64,000 nt of DNA from Microcebus murinus (Eukaryota; Chordata; Mammalia; Primates; Cheirogaleidae): positions 17,203,501 through 17,267,500 of the forward strand of contig NC_134108.1 in the NCBI RefSeq assembly GCF_040939455.1, read 5' to 3'. A program made the translations under genes and the position numbers. The notes beneath the pieces were generated by a model, which worked only from the letters and a program-made list of their open reading frames with translations, was not told the DNA's origin and made no database searches. Position 1 is the stretch's first letter; every line of letters starts with the position of its first letter. Below, piece by piece: positions 35,457 through 47,119 of this stretch.

Positions 35457-35492
<36 letters not shown>
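35457..35492. repeat. (GT)n microsatellite
   Basis: Eighteen GT units, uninterrupted. Confidence 0.95.
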
Positions 35493-35493
<1 letters not shown>

Positions 35494-36340
35494 CACATAT
35501 GCACACACCCTTGTAATGCACCTTAATATGATATGCACTAGAAGTAGTTGTTTCTTCCCCCAAATAAGCCATCCATTAAAAAAAAAAAAAGTAAATTTTC
35601 AGAAAGATTTTTTTTTTTCACTGAAATGTGTCGTCTTCTCACCATATGGAACCAACCTTTCTGACACATTCTAGCTACAGGCTTAGAAATTCTATTATTA
35701 GAACTCCAACTAGCCATTCAGATTATTATAAAGTAGTCAACTGCATGGGGTTGGAAGGACACAAACAGGATCCAAACAATTAGCTCTTGTCACTCTTGCT
35801 GTGTGAAAATTGAATGATAACACTCCCGGCAGGGGCCTTGGGCTCTGTGAACCAAGAGACTAGATGCTGCTACCCATGCAGTTCCCGGACACCACATAAA
35901 ACCCAGGCTCCCATGGAGATGGTAATAATTCAACCAAACCCTCCACAAACAGTTGTTTTCTGTGCACCATCTTTTTACAAACCATGCAGCTGTAGTTTAA
36001 TAAAGGGAAGCTTCTGCCTTTCCATATTTCTAAGAATGACTTTACTTTCCTGCATAACAGGTACATGACCTTAGCTGATAGAAAAGATTGTTTATTAAGA
36101 AAAAAGATCCTGTGGTGCATGTCAGAGGCCACTAATTTTATGAAGAAAACTTCCTCCTTTGCCACATGGCATCTGGATGAAGCATCCATCAATCAGTACT
36201 TGCTGAGATGAGATGTAGTCATTTTCCCTCACTATGCAATTGCCAGACTTATAAAATAGTTGGCTTGAGCCTGAAATGAACCATTTGTATTAGAGTACTA
36301 CTGCACGCTTAGCCTCATGTAATACTGGGCCATTTACTTG
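35493..36340. other. Unique sequence, nothing recognised
   Basis: A- and T-runs near 35578 and 35609 but no named repeat. Opposed frames near 35814-36192 (84 and 110 codons) have no domain. Confidence 0.35.
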
Positions 36341-36344
36341 TACT

Positions 36345-36445
36345 GTGAATACGTATTGAATTTCTACTATGTACAAGGCATTGTAGGCACACAAACATAA
36401 ATATGACACAATGTGGCCCTCAGAGTTTACCTCGCAGCAGAAATG
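36345..36445 (-). mobile_element. L2 LINE 3' end, antisense
   Basis: 'TATTGAATTTCTACTATGTA', 'CAAGGCATTGTAGGCACACA' and 'AATGTGGCCCTCAGAGTTTA' follow the antisense L2 terminus. Confidence 0.65.
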
Positions 36446-36609
36446 CATATGGCACCCAAGAGAATATTTAACTCTGATGATGATGAAAAAAGAGAAGTCC
36501 AACAAGGAAGACTAGAGCACAGGCTTTTAGCTCCAAGGAAATTTGGGATGAGGCAAAGTTTCCATGTTAATTAACCACTTTCTTATTGTAATCTGCTCAT
36601 ATATCCCTT

Positions 36610-36765
36610 ATTATACCAGCAAGGTGTCTGCACCTATTGTTTTCCTACATCTCTCTTTCCTGAACTTGACTAGAGGCCCACTGAGGCCATGTATGAAACT
36701 TATCTTTTATATCTTGGCATCAGCACCCACTAGGTGGTCTTACTGTTGCTGAATGAATGAGCAGA
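36610..36765 (+). mobile_element. L2 LINE 3' end
   Basis: 'GACTAGAGGCCCACTGAGGC', 'TTATATCTTGGCATCAGCAC' and 'CTAGGTGGTCTTACTGTTGC' followed by 'TGAATGAATGAGC' give the L2 end pattern. Confidence 0.6.
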
Positions 36766-37830
36766 GTAGAGAGACTATATCTTCAGTGCATGACTTTGAG
36801 GCCTGCCTAGCCATGGGAGATGGCCTTTTAGGGATGGCTAACAGTATCCCTACTGTCCTTTCTTGAGGGAAGACTTTGTTTAATCTGATACCTCCAAAAT
36901 TTACTCCCTATAGGAAAAAAATTTATTTTCTGTTCATAAAACAAATGTAGCTCCATTGTGTACAGTTTTGCAAACACACAGAAAAACATAGAAAATAAAT
37001 GTCTTTTGCAAAACTCTGTCCAAAATAACCATCACTAAGATTTTGGCCTATTTTCTTGGCTTTTTATGTGATAATATTACATAAGTACTCTCTATGTACT
37101 TAATATTTTATAGTCAGTATATATTCTGTATACATTTAATATTTAATACCACTTCTTATATGTATATATTTAATCAATATTTTGGTCCATTTATTTATTC
37201 TTCTTTCTAATACGTTTGTTATTAGCATAGTTCTATAAACAGGAGGGACACACTAATATTAAATTCCAAAAGGAGCTCATTCACTTTAAATCTACTATCA
37301 AGTATACTCATTTCTTAAATCATCTCTTTCAGAATGGAATTAAATACTCTTGTTACAAGTTCTATTTTCAGAATAAATCATGGGAAGCTGATCCAGGTTA
37401 TTCAGCCCCCACTTGCCTCCCGGGAGGGGGCCTATTCCACAAAGATGGTAATACTATTACATCATCTGGGACATTTTCAGTCAATTCCAAAGACCAAGGC
37501 CCTGAACCCTACTAGATGCAGACCACTCGCTCTGTTGAAAGTTGGAGTCATTAAACAGACAAAACATATCAGTGCCACTCCCCCAGCCCCCCATTCCCCA
37601 TATCTTCCCTGCCCTGGGCTTTTCTGGCCTCCAGTTCCTTTCTAGAACAGTTGTCCTGCAGGGTCTGCTCTAGGCAGCACCTCGTTTGCAAAACCCTTCC
37701 TGCTGTCTTGCAACGTAAGGTAGACCTGAGCCCCCTCCTTGGTGCGCTCGCCACTTCTATGCTTGCTTTTGCTACCATGACATAGACACCTGGACACGTC
37801 GACTTTATTTTATGCCTTTTCCCCTCTCTT
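36766..37830. other. Unique sequence, no gene recognised
   Basis: AT-rich to about 37330, then more mixed. A 103-codon frame (37334-37645) and opposed 69-codon frame have no domain. Confidence 0.35.
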
Positions 37831-37834
37831 CAAC

Positions 37835-37945
37835 AACAGAGTCTCTGAAGGTGACTATATTATCACATTTATTTTCACATTCCCATTGTCCGGCATAGCA
37901 CCTGGCACACAGTTCAGGTTTGTCGAATGAATGGCTGACCGAGCC
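37835..37945 (+). mobile_element. L2 LINE 3' end
   Basis: 'GAGTCTCTGAAGGTGACTAT', 'CATAGCACCTGGCACACAGT' and 'GGTTTGTCGAATGAATGGCT' match the L2 terminus. Confidence 0.7.
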
Positions 37946-39580
37946 AGGTCCCAAAGGGTAGAAGAGACTTGGAAAGGCCACAGTGGATGGGGGAGCCCTG
38001 CTGCGTGACCAGATCCACTGAGCTCCGAGAAGGGTCCCTGTAACGACCTTTGGCATGAGGTCTTGCCTTACCACCCACCGAGGGATCTAAGAGCTTCAAA
38101 ACAATTTTCTTAATGTTCTTCTGAATCAGTACCAGCCCCTGAGCTGGCCTACTGGATGGGCACGCATGCCTGATCATCCTTCCCAGTGCAAAGGCTGGGC
38201 CTTGTCACAGAGCCACTCCTCAGGTGTCATTCTTGTCCTCAGCAAGGGCTCTTTCACTCAGACGTTCTTCTTTCTATGATTTTCCCCATTTCCCTCTGAA
38301 TATTCAAAGTTTGGGGAAAACGTTTAAGGCCTCCATTCTTGCCAACTCCGTCTCCCTCTGGCCTATTCGCTGCTAAACACTGATATTTTCAGAGCAAGGT
38401 TTACCAGAAAAAAGAGGCCAAAGGGAATTTGCATGGCAAAGGTACACAAATCATTTTAGGCATGCAAATTATTGTTTTTAGAAGAATAAAAGGCTGTAAA
38501 TATTTTGAGAAGTGGGCTCCTACTGCCTCGTAAGTATTCTAAACTACACTGTGTGCTTCATAATTAGGTAATATATAGAATACCAGCTGCTTCGAATGGT
38601 GCTCAGGAGGTTTGGATGGGATCGGGAAGCTCTCCCGCCCCAGCGAGAGCCGTAATCCAGCAAGCATACGGTGAAGCCACATCCAATTGACATTGAGTTG
38701 CTGGATTTTAACACACTTTAAAACAGATGTTAAGTCTGTATGCTGTGGTTGCAGAGGCACATATTTTTGCCTAAAAAATATAGAGTCTTCCGAAGCTGTA
38801 TACCTGCAAAGTATATTAATATGCATCATCTCATTAACATCTGTCTAAAGGGATGCATAGATTGCATTTGGATATGCGTGAATATATTTATATGTTACAT
38901 ATTTAAATATTTATATCTTTGCATTCAAATACACACATACATTTCGTTAAAAGACAAAACCCTAGTTGGTTCTTTTCAGCTATGACAAAGAACAGAGACA
39001 CACTAGAGCTTCCGGGGAAAAACATAAAGCATGATAACGCTTTCCACTGGGCCCTATGCCTGCCACAACTGCAGGCATCCTTCTGAAGGCTTCAAGAAAG
39101 GATAGATTGACTATTTATAGCCTGAAAAATCCCCCTCCCAGTTGCACAGACCCTGAAAAATATGATCCACGTGAGAGCTTTAACTATAAAGAGAAAAACG
39201 ATGGGGCAAAGAACACAGAACGGACACTTGACTTCTCTTCCTAGGATTTCACACATGGCCAAGCCCAACAAGGAGATGGTAATTTTAAAAAATGATTTAA
39301 AAAAGAGAGATAGAGAGGTAAGGAATTAGAAGTCCCATAGCCTTCACAATTCAAAAGTAGACACGGATCTGCAATTGTAAGCTTTCCCTTGGAAATCGCT
39401 GGCACTCAGTTCAAAGAGTACAATCCTTCTACAATTTCGTTTAGAAAAATGGGAAACTGTAGCTGTCCCCACAGGCTAGAGCAAAAGAAGGCCAAGTGTT
39501 ACTTTAAGAAGAAAATATGAGCTTTATTCCCAAAAGTCAATGGACCAAGTTGCTCAGAGATTAATATGGCTAAAGCTGCC
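37946..39580. other. Unique sequence; possible conserved segment at 38540-38870
   Basis: No repeat recognised. The 38540-38870 part mixes GC-rich and homeobox-like motifs (CAATTGACATTGAG, TTAATATGCATC) and shows no repeat character; regulatory function is a guess. Frames at 38539-38829 (96 codons, minus) and 38740-38985 are unrecognised. Confidence 0.3.
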
Positions 39581-39584
39581 TTAA

Positions 39585-39760
39585 GACACAGGCATTGGAG
39601 TCAGACTAATCATAGTTGGGCTGTAGACCTTACTGTGTGACCCTAAGCAGGCTACTCAGCCTTCCTGAGCATCGATTTTCTCATCTGTCAAAGGGCAACA
39701 ATACTTATCTTGAAGACATGTATACTGATATAGCTCTTGTATGTGAAGGGGGAAAAACAC
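39585..39760 (+). mobile_element. MIR SINE
   Basis: 'GGCATTGGAGTCAGACTAAT', 'TACTGTGTGACCCTAAGCAG', 'GCATCGATTTTCTCATCTGT' and 'AAAGGGCAACAATACTTATC' follow the MIR consensus closely. Confidence 0.8.
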
Positions 39761-40512
39761 ACAGACATGTCGATAGATAGGATTGAGAACAGTTTCTCAA
39801 CTTTAGTAGTCACAAAATGCTTTCAGTAATCAACCAGTCTGTGTGTCTAGACTTAAACTATCTGTGATCTCAATTCTATTTGAGTTTGAGCAGAAGAAAT
39901 GTACTTAGGAGAACACTGAGACTGGTAAGTATGCAACTTGCAGAAAGTTGATTACAGAGAACCCGGAAGAGAAATACTTTCTATGCATATACTTAGGTAT
40001 ATCTCTATCTCCCTCCTTCCCTATCTACCTGCATCTCTTAGAAAGTCCAGCTCTTGCTTTAATTGAATACAATGAGAGAAATTTGTGAATTTTAAAGTAT
40101 ATTGCAGAAGACAGATAAGGCATGCTTGTCTACTGATTTAGTGGTGTTACTTTTGGAGTTCCAATCATTACTCATTTTCTGTGGCGCTGATACAATAACA
40201 ATATTGGAAATGGATCTGTGTTTAGTGTCACTCTGCATTACCAGTGGTGTGAAGATAATCATATTAATATATAATGAGAGGTCAATATTGACAGAAGAAT
40301 ATAAAAATAATCATTTTGAATGGAAACGTTCCAGAGTTTAATTTATCAGCATGTTTTAGGTGCCGTTTATATCCATGACGTATAATGTCATAGCCACATC
40401 AAATTAGAGCCCTGTGTTGTTTCCTATCTAAATATAATCTTCCCAAAACCTTATTCCTCATTCAACAAGTAGTTATCTGGTACCAGTGGTGAGCCAGGAA
40501 GCTTTCTACAGC
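39761..40512. other. Unique sequence, nothing recognised
   Basis: No repeat or gene identified. Confidence 0.4.
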
Positions 40513-40537
40513 CTCTCTCTCTCTCTCTCTCTCTCTT
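40513..40537. repeat. (CT)n microsatellite
   Basis: Twelve CT units. Confidence 0.95.
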
Positions 40538-40840
40538 CCCCTTCACGGAGAACCTTCATGAACCCGCTATCTGATCCATAGTAGCAAACTACTGCCCCTT
40601 GGGCTGTGTCCCACCTGCAGATTTGCTTTATTTGGTTTGGACAGGGTTTTTAAAAATTTGAGCCAACATTTTAAAACATACACATTTCATATTTAAAACA
40701 TAAAACACTAGAGGCCTATTTCTTTTGAAAAATCAAAACTACTGATAACACTGGGCTCACAGTCCCATATGGCAACAACGAACTTTGGCTGAGAATGGGG
40801 CATGAGCCTTCCTGCTCACCATACCCTTCCCCTATGCACA

Positions 40841-40841
<1 letters not shown>
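40538..40841. other. Unique sequence, nothing recognised
   Basis: No repeat or gene identified before the CA tract. Confidence 0.4.
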
Positions 40842-40885
<44 letters not shown>

Positions 40886-40962
40886 CACACAGACACACGC
40901 ACACTCAACAGACACACACATACACACACACTACAGATACACACAAACACACACACATACAC
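40842..40962. repeat. Compound (CA)n microsatellite
   Basis: About 19 perfect CA units (40842-40880), then an interrupted CA-rich tract with AGACAC and ATACAC variants to about 40962. Long frames crossing it (40802-41149, 40905-41273) are low-complexity products, not genes. Confidence 0.95.
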
Positions 40963-41435
40963 CCTATTTTCAAAGGCTGACGGCCTGAGACTGGAAGTTG
41001 ACTACCACACGGGCATACGAGTTTGCCGCCCCAGTTCCCTACGACCACTGCTGCCTCTCCCCGAATCCATTCCTTACTCACCCCGGTATTTCCTATGCCA
41101 TCACAGAAGAGAAAAATTTCTCTCAACAAAAAATAGTCTAATTGTCTAATCCCACAGCCAGCCCGACTGGTCCTCCTCAGACTCTCTGAGATATCTGAAC
41201 CCATTAACCACAGCTGCTTTCTGGAGTCACCCTCTGTTGCCGGCTTCTCGAACTCTTCTTGGTCCTCACCCACCCCCCTCTCTCCATGGAAATGACATCC
41301 TTTACCCCTTCTTCGGTCCCTACTGCCACAGCAGCCCAGACAACTCTGGGTTTCTATCTGCAGCTAGAATCTGTTTGCTGCACGTCCCCAGACAGATGAT
41401 GCCTGGAACTCAGGATGGCAAAAGTAAACTCGTTA
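40963..41435. other. Unique pyrimidine-rich sequence
   Basis: Start of the longest frame in the window (201 codons, 41237-41842). I see no domain in it, it crosses a long T-run (41536-41553) giving a poly-Phe stretch, and its second half is repeat-like. I do not call it a gene. Confidence 0.4.
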
Positions 41436-41439
41436 ACAG

Positions 41440-41960
41440 CCCCTGCAGGTTACATTTGAGTTTTCTGGATGTTCACTATTGTGATACAACCCTTTCAGTC
41501 ACGCATTCTCAGCATCTAAAACTCATCTTTGATCTTTTTTTTTTTTTTTTTTTGAAACAACTCCTACCTCCACCTCCTTCTACTGGATCAGTCAACTCTA
41601 TCATCCAGATGACTCTTCTTCCCTTCGTCACCAGCGCTCCCACGGCCATTAGCACCATCCGTCCCTTCCTCGTTCTCCAGCGCGACTGTGCATGGAAGCT
41701 GCTTCCCTCTGCTTACGTCCATCCTTTGTATCAACCACGGACAAACCTCCCCAGAGCACTGGTACTCTTCTGCTCCAAAGCAATCCTCACTCCACACTGC
41801 CTAACGAAAAGTTCCAGATTCCTTAGCCTCAGGCTAATGTGATGATGTGGCCTCAAAAGCTACCTTTTTACCTTTGATTTCCCACATGGTCTCAGCTTTA
41901 GAAATCCCATTTCCCTGAGTGCCCACTGCTCAAGGGTACAGCTCCTCTGAGTTCTCCTCA
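41440..41960 (+). mobile_element. Probable L2 LINE fragment interrupted by a T-run
   Basis: 'CAGTCACGCATTCTCAGCAT', then after the T-run 'CCTTCGTCACCAGCGCTCCC', 'ACTCCACACTGCCTAACG' and 'AGTTCCAGATTCCTTAGCCT' follow the sense order of the pyrimidine-rich L2 region (CCACTGCCACCACC ... AAACTCCTTAGCATGGCC). Diverged; moderate doubt. Confidence 0.4.
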
Positions 41961-42087
41961 TTCAACCTGGAGAGTCGGTGGGACCCCCATGCCCACAGTG
42001 CAGCAGCTACAGACCTGCCATCTGTCCAGAGTGGACTTTCTGGATAAGACCTAATTTTCCACAGGATGGAAAAGCACTCCATTTTTT

Positions 42088-42331
42088 TTTTAATTTCGGC
42101 ATATTATGGGGGTACAGATTTTAAGGTTTCAATAAATGCCCTTTCCCCCCTCCCCCCACAAGTCTGATTTTCCAGCATGACCATCCCTCAGATGGTGCAC
42201 GTGTCACTCATTATGTATGTATATACCCGCCCCCCTCTCCCCTCCCCCCTCCCAATACCCTATTACTGTAGTACCTATGTGTCCACTTAGGTGCTACTCA
42301 GTTAATACCAGTTTGCTGGTGAGTATATGTG
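42088..42331 (-). mobile_element. Young strepsirrhine L1, 5'-truncated 3' UTR end
   Basis: On the plus strand: T-run, then 'CGGCATATTATGGGGGTACA', C-runs ('CTTTCCCCCCTCCCCCC'), 'CAGATGGTGCACGTGTCACT', 'GTATATACCCGCCCCCCTCT' and 'ACCAGTTTGCTGGTGAGTAT'. This is the 3' UTR style of L1s active in strepsirrhine primates. A 15-bp target duplication (AGCACTCCATTTTTT) lies at 42073-42087 and 42332-42346. About 245 bp, non-coding. Confidence 0.85.
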
Positions 42332-42346
42332 AGCACTCCATTTTTT

Positions 42347-43463
42347 AGGTTTTGGAAATACCATCTACTGTAGAGAAATGAACATGGAGAAGATAATGTA
42401 TACAGAAGAAACAGAAAAAGAACCCCATTTTGACAAACAGCAAAAAAGATAAAGCACAGGTCTCCAGGATGGATCAGTGATTCTGGTAATAAATATCTGT
42501 TTTACTATAAGACATTAAATTCTATTTTTAGCCATAACTCACTCTACATGCAATCCAAGATGCACTAAATTAAGTCCTATCATTATAACCTTCACTTCTG
42601 TTTACAAATACAGAACAAAATTATCTGATGGAATTATCATCTTCCTTCAAAAGCACTGTTTAATATGAATAAATTGGGCTTTGGTTTAGGCCACAAACGT
42701 TCTGTTCTAAAAGGAAATGGATTATTTTGTCGCCACTGATACGGTTTGCCTGTAAATCCATAGCTCTGTCTTCAAACCGCTGACTCAAGCAGAGCCGCTT
42801 GAAACCCAGAGACGAATGAGTTTCATATATAGCTGATGAAATAACATTAAAAGAACTATAATGATTTAATACATTATACATTCAATTCATTTTTTTTAAA
42901 CTGGGAAAATAAAATAGCTGAAGTTTTGCTTAGAAAGAAACTTTAAGCAAGCTATTTTCCTAATCCTAGAGATACAAAGTTAATTCTGAAAAATTCCTTG
43001 AAAATCTAATAAATACCCTTTTACATTTATTGACATGACAAGCTAAGACACAGTCACCTAGAGGCCACAGAAAGAGCAGGACTGAATTAATGGCCACAGT
43101 TGTTGAGTGGCTAGTCCCGCACAGGTGGGGTCCCATTGGCTTCATGGAACTGGCCCCAGAGGAAAGTACGACACAAAAAAGTTTGTAAACATAAGATGTA
43201 TAACCACTGTCTAAGGTTGTAGTCCTAATATCTTACCCATAAGGAAGATGAATAATTTAAATCTTATCTCCATTTCAATAATGAAATGTTTAGTGGGAGT
43301 GGGTGGGGCAAATTATCCAATTTTTAATGCAGCACCGTATGGCAAAAAAAAACCCCAAAAGGCAAGGGTTTTTATTAGTAAAATGGAGTATTAAGTAGCT
43401 AAATTCTGAAACAGTGTGCTCACATTCTCTGAGACTTGGTTTCTCCATTTGCAAGTTCCTCTC
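42347..43463. other. Unique sequence, nothing recognised
   Basis: No repeat or gene identified; the 73-codon frame at 42660-42881 (minus) is unrecognised. Confidence 0.35.
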
Positions 43464-43832
43464 TGTATCAGTGTGTTTGGGTTGCCATAACAAAATACTA
43501 TAACTGTGTGGCTTAAATAACAGAAATTTATTTCTCATCATTCCAGAGGCTGGGAAGTCCAAGATCCAATACTGTCTGATCTGGTTCCGGGTAGGGGCCT
43601 TGTTCTCTGGTGCAGATAGCCACCTTCTCACTTGTGTCCTCACATGGTGGACACAGAGATGGAGCAAGTGCTCTGGTGTCTCTTACCAGGCACTAATCCC
43701 ACCGTAAGGGTCCTGCCTTCATGACCTCATCCAAACCCAATTACTTCCCAAATACAATCTCCAAATATGACCCCATTGGAAGTTAGGGCTTCAACATACA
43801 AATTTTGGAGGATGTAATTTGGTCCATAGTAC
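43464..43832 (-). mobile_element. Solo LTR, ERVL-MaLR (MLT-like) type, antisense
   Basis: Plus-strand start 'TGTATCAGTGTGTTTGGGTT', then 'CATAACAAAATACTATAACT', 'CAGAGGCTGGGAAGTCCAAG', 'TTGTGTCCTCACATGG', 'GGGCTTCAACATACAAATTT' and end 'TTTGGTCCATAGTA'. These are the reverse complement of a MaLR-type LTR, with the polyadenylation signal as TTTATT at 43527-43532. It belongs to the same broad group as the LTR at 309-769 but lies in the opposite orientation. No viral genes. Confidence 0.8.
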
Positions 43833-46000
43833 TCTCAAAGTTGCTGAGAAGATTGCGCTGTGCTTGGCAGGGAAGGATCCCCAAAATTAGCCACGGTGGG
43901 AGGTACAAAAAACATTAAGAGAAAAGAACCGTGGGGAAGGGAAAATTAGGCCAGAAGCCAACACTCAAAAAGGATCTAGTTAAGTGGTGTAGTCAGGCAA
44001 ACATTTAGAAACGATGAAACATGCATGTGCTAGAAATCAGAGCATGGCAGGGAGGCTTAGTCCTAGCAGGCAGGCAGGAGTAGGATCCAAAAATCAGGGC
44101 AATGAGTCAAAACAGGCATGTGACACCACCAGCAAGATGTTGCAACTGAGGCAGTTGTCACCTCTATCATATGTTTACTCTGACAGCACCAGTGATGGGG
44201 TTTAAAGAAGATGACTAGACGTGGCAGCAAGTGCATCACAACAAATGTGTGTGCGTGTGTGTCTGAGCTCATTTTAAAGTGAATTTTCCACCGGGTGTCC
44301 CTAATTGTCATTCTAGCTGCACATATTATTAATCTTGCAAAGGATGTCTCATTGTCATAAACATACCCCACTGACTTACCCACCAGCTGACTGAGGGGCA
44401 GGAAGGACCCTTGTGTGGGCATCATTTCCATCACCGTCTCCCTTGTGGATTGGGCTCTGTACCAGCCACAATTGGATGGCTCTTCCTGGTTCCCCCCTTA
44501 GCTGCTGTCAAGCCCCCATCACACATGGTTTCCTGCTTTCCCTGGTCCCCAGGTAGACCTTGAGACCGTCTTGATACAGTTTATCACAAGGCTGAAACCA
44601 AAATTGCTACCCAAGAGTATACAAGCCCATTCTTTTCCTTGCCAATTTCAGAACTTTAAGTGGCTTTGTTACCTTGTATCTCTTACTTCCTTCAATTGAT
44701 GATGCCGTTTAATGTCAGCTCAGTGAATTGTGAGCACTTGGCCCCTTCAGCATTCTTCTTTAATTTGGTTCTATTTGCATTGTATCTGGTAAGAAATTCC
44801 TAAAACTTTTTTTAGAATTTCAGCCAATTCTCTTCCTTAGTTTCTGATGCGTTGCAGCTTTTACTCAGTCATGCTGAGCTTATTTGAAAGAAGTCTCCTC
44901 TATTTTCATCTGTGTATTTGTGTGTGTATTCAGAATCTAACAGAGCTGGGCACAGAATTTGATGTTTGATAAATGCTTGCTAGTTTGAAACAATATATGG
45001 ATTTCAAGATTTTTTTCCCTTTTTCTCCTCAAACACCCATTGTTCTTGGCCAATTTGCTTACACTAGGTCTGTTCAAATCAGTAAATTGTTATCATTTCA
45101 ATAAAGGCATTTGGATTTCCATTACTACAACATAACATACTGAACAGAACTGAGTAACATTTGCTATATGTAAACATAGCTGAGATCAGGTAGGGCAATG
45201 GGTGACACTGAAAAAGACACCCACTGTTAATATTTATGATCGAAATGGAAGAGTCTATGCCTGTACATGGGCATTTACAAGCTGCTGCTATTCATATTTG
45301 ATGCATCTGGCTGGTAATTAATATTACCAGAAGCACAAGAAAATTCCTCTTAATAAATATCACATAAGCAGGCACTAAAGATGTTACACTGATATAATTG
45401 GGCTAGAAAATTGTTAAGCTGACATGTTACTGGCTCTCCTTCTCAGTAAACCACATTTGAAGGGGATAAAAGGGAGAGATTACCATGAGTATGATTAAAC
45501 TCCACTAAGGTCGATGTTTGAGTTCTTTTAAGATTGCAAGTATTTTATTTAATTGTCTATGTTCACTCATGGAAAGACTATTTTAACTCACCATAGGTAG
45601 TTACTGAATACACCTTTTTAATCTCAGCTTCTTGTTTATAACAATTCTATCTTTTCCGTTTCACTCTAATCAAATATGCCATTCAAGGTCTAGAATTTTA
45701 TAGAGACATAACAGTAGTTATTTATATGCTGGGAGCAATTCATTTTTTGAACAGCTGGCAAAGCAGCTTAATATTTGAGCCAATCATTTTAAGCTCTAAA
45801 AAATTCAACACTCTCCAGTGTTGTTAAAGAGTAACCTCATAATGTTACTCAGCCTAAGAAACAAGATACCCTTCCCTTTTTTTTCTGTTTTTAATTTTTG
45901 AGTTTTTTAGTTGAGCTTTAAATGATCTTATTACTGATAGATAATTTACAATAGGACATCACAATTAAGCAAAGGAAACTTTGAGGTTAGATAGTCTGGC
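43833..46000. other. Unique sequence, no gene recognised
   Basis: A short GT-rich run at 44244-44262 and otherwise AT-rich DNA. The 123-codon minus-strand frame at 44063-44434 has no recognisable domain. Confidence 0.35.
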
Positions 46001-46004
46001 AGCA

Positions 46005-46920
46005 AACCATTCATTTATTAAACAAGCAACGAACCTTTTCTGCATGCTAAGGACTAGAAACAAGAACAATGAGAACGTCTTTGTTCTGAAGGAGCTCCAA
46101 CGAGAGAAGAGAAATACATAAATGGGTCTTCAAAATAAAAAATAAGGAAGATGATAATGGACCTATGGCCAACACCCTGTGGCTGAGCAGACTTATGGGT
46201 GACATGCAATCTGGAGGAGTCTGGGAAAAGCGGTCCCAAGGCAGTGTTACCTGAATTTGAGTGCAGAGTCTGCAAGGCTGGAAGGAGGAGGAGCTTCAGA
46301 GGGAACCAAAAGATGGAGGTGTGGAAGAAACAGGGACATTGGCTGTGGATGGGACAGCAGCGGGTGCCCAGGGCTGGGGGAGGAGGCGAGTTTGGGTAAC
46401 AAAGGCTAGAGGCAGACCCTAGAGAGAAGAATTGTGTGTAGTGCAAATGTAGCTGGGCTCAGAAGTCAGACAACAGAGGTTCAAATCCTGACTTTGTTAC
46501 TTGCTAGCTGTGCAAGGTGCTTAACATATCTGGTAACTGTTTTCCCCAGAGATGAGTAACTGCATTCACTTTATGAGGTTGTTAAAAAGATTCCACAGGA
46601 TTACAAACATAAAACATGTTGTCTAGCACATTGTAAGATTACCTTCATTTTCAATGTCATTATATGCTACAAGGCACAGTGGGCACATGGACAGCAGGAA
46701 CCACTAAGGGTTCTTCATCAAGTGAGTTGTACAAGCACATTAGAAGTTTAGAAAGATAAGGCTTCAGCACACAGGAAGGTAGATGAAAATACTGAGCAGA
46801 GGCAGGACCACTGGGTAAGACAGTAAAGAATGTTGGGTGAGAGACGATGACGGCTGAGCAGAGTGAGGACAGAGGGGAGGGAATGAACTGCAGATAAATT
46901 TTACAAGTGGAGTGATCAGG
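46005..46920 (-). mobile_element. L2 LINE, antisense, interrupted by a MIR
   Basis: From 46005: 'CATTCATTTATTAAACAAGC', 'TTCTGAAGGAGCTCCAACGA', then 'GCAATCTGGAGGAGTCTGGG', and after the MIR 'AAAGAATGTTGGGTGAGAGA' with 'GACGATGACGGCTGAGCAGA'. The order is that of L2 read antisense over about 0.7 kb, the longest L2 in the window. Frames of 130 (minus) and 66 (plus) codons lie inside it. Confidence 0.6.
46455..46640 (+). mobile_element. MIR SINE inside the L2
   Basis: 'CAGAAGTCAGACAACAGAGG', 'TTCAAATCCTGACTTTGTTA', 'CTTGCTAGCTGTGCAAGGTG', 'TTATGAGGTTGTTAAAAAG' and 'TGTCTAGCACATTGTAAG' cover most of MIR. L2-like sequence lies on both sides. Confidence 0.8.
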
Positions 46921-47119
46921 ATTTTTTAAAAGACTGAATTTTGTAGAAAAAAGTCAAAGGTGTATGAACATCAAGTAAGAAATATATGCAATCTATATAA
47001 TTTAATTTATATAGTAGCTTACACAACATGAGATGCATGTGTGTGAAACATACACACACACACAAAGAAAGGAAAGCCGAAAGTCTTAGATTTTGTAGAA
47101 AAAAGAAGCTTAGAATATG

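Noticed and set aside
40802..41273. 115- and 122-codon frames across the CA tract
   Set aside because: They are translations of a (CA)n/(GT)n microsatellite plus flank.
41237..41842. Longest open frame (201 codons) as a gene
   Set aside because: No recognisable domain, crosses an 18-base T-run coding poly-Phe, and its second half looks like diverged L2. No splice, promoter or codon evidence.
44063..44434. 123-codon minus-strand frame as a gene
   Set aside because: No motif, no supporting signals, and similar-length frames occur by chance across 64 kb.
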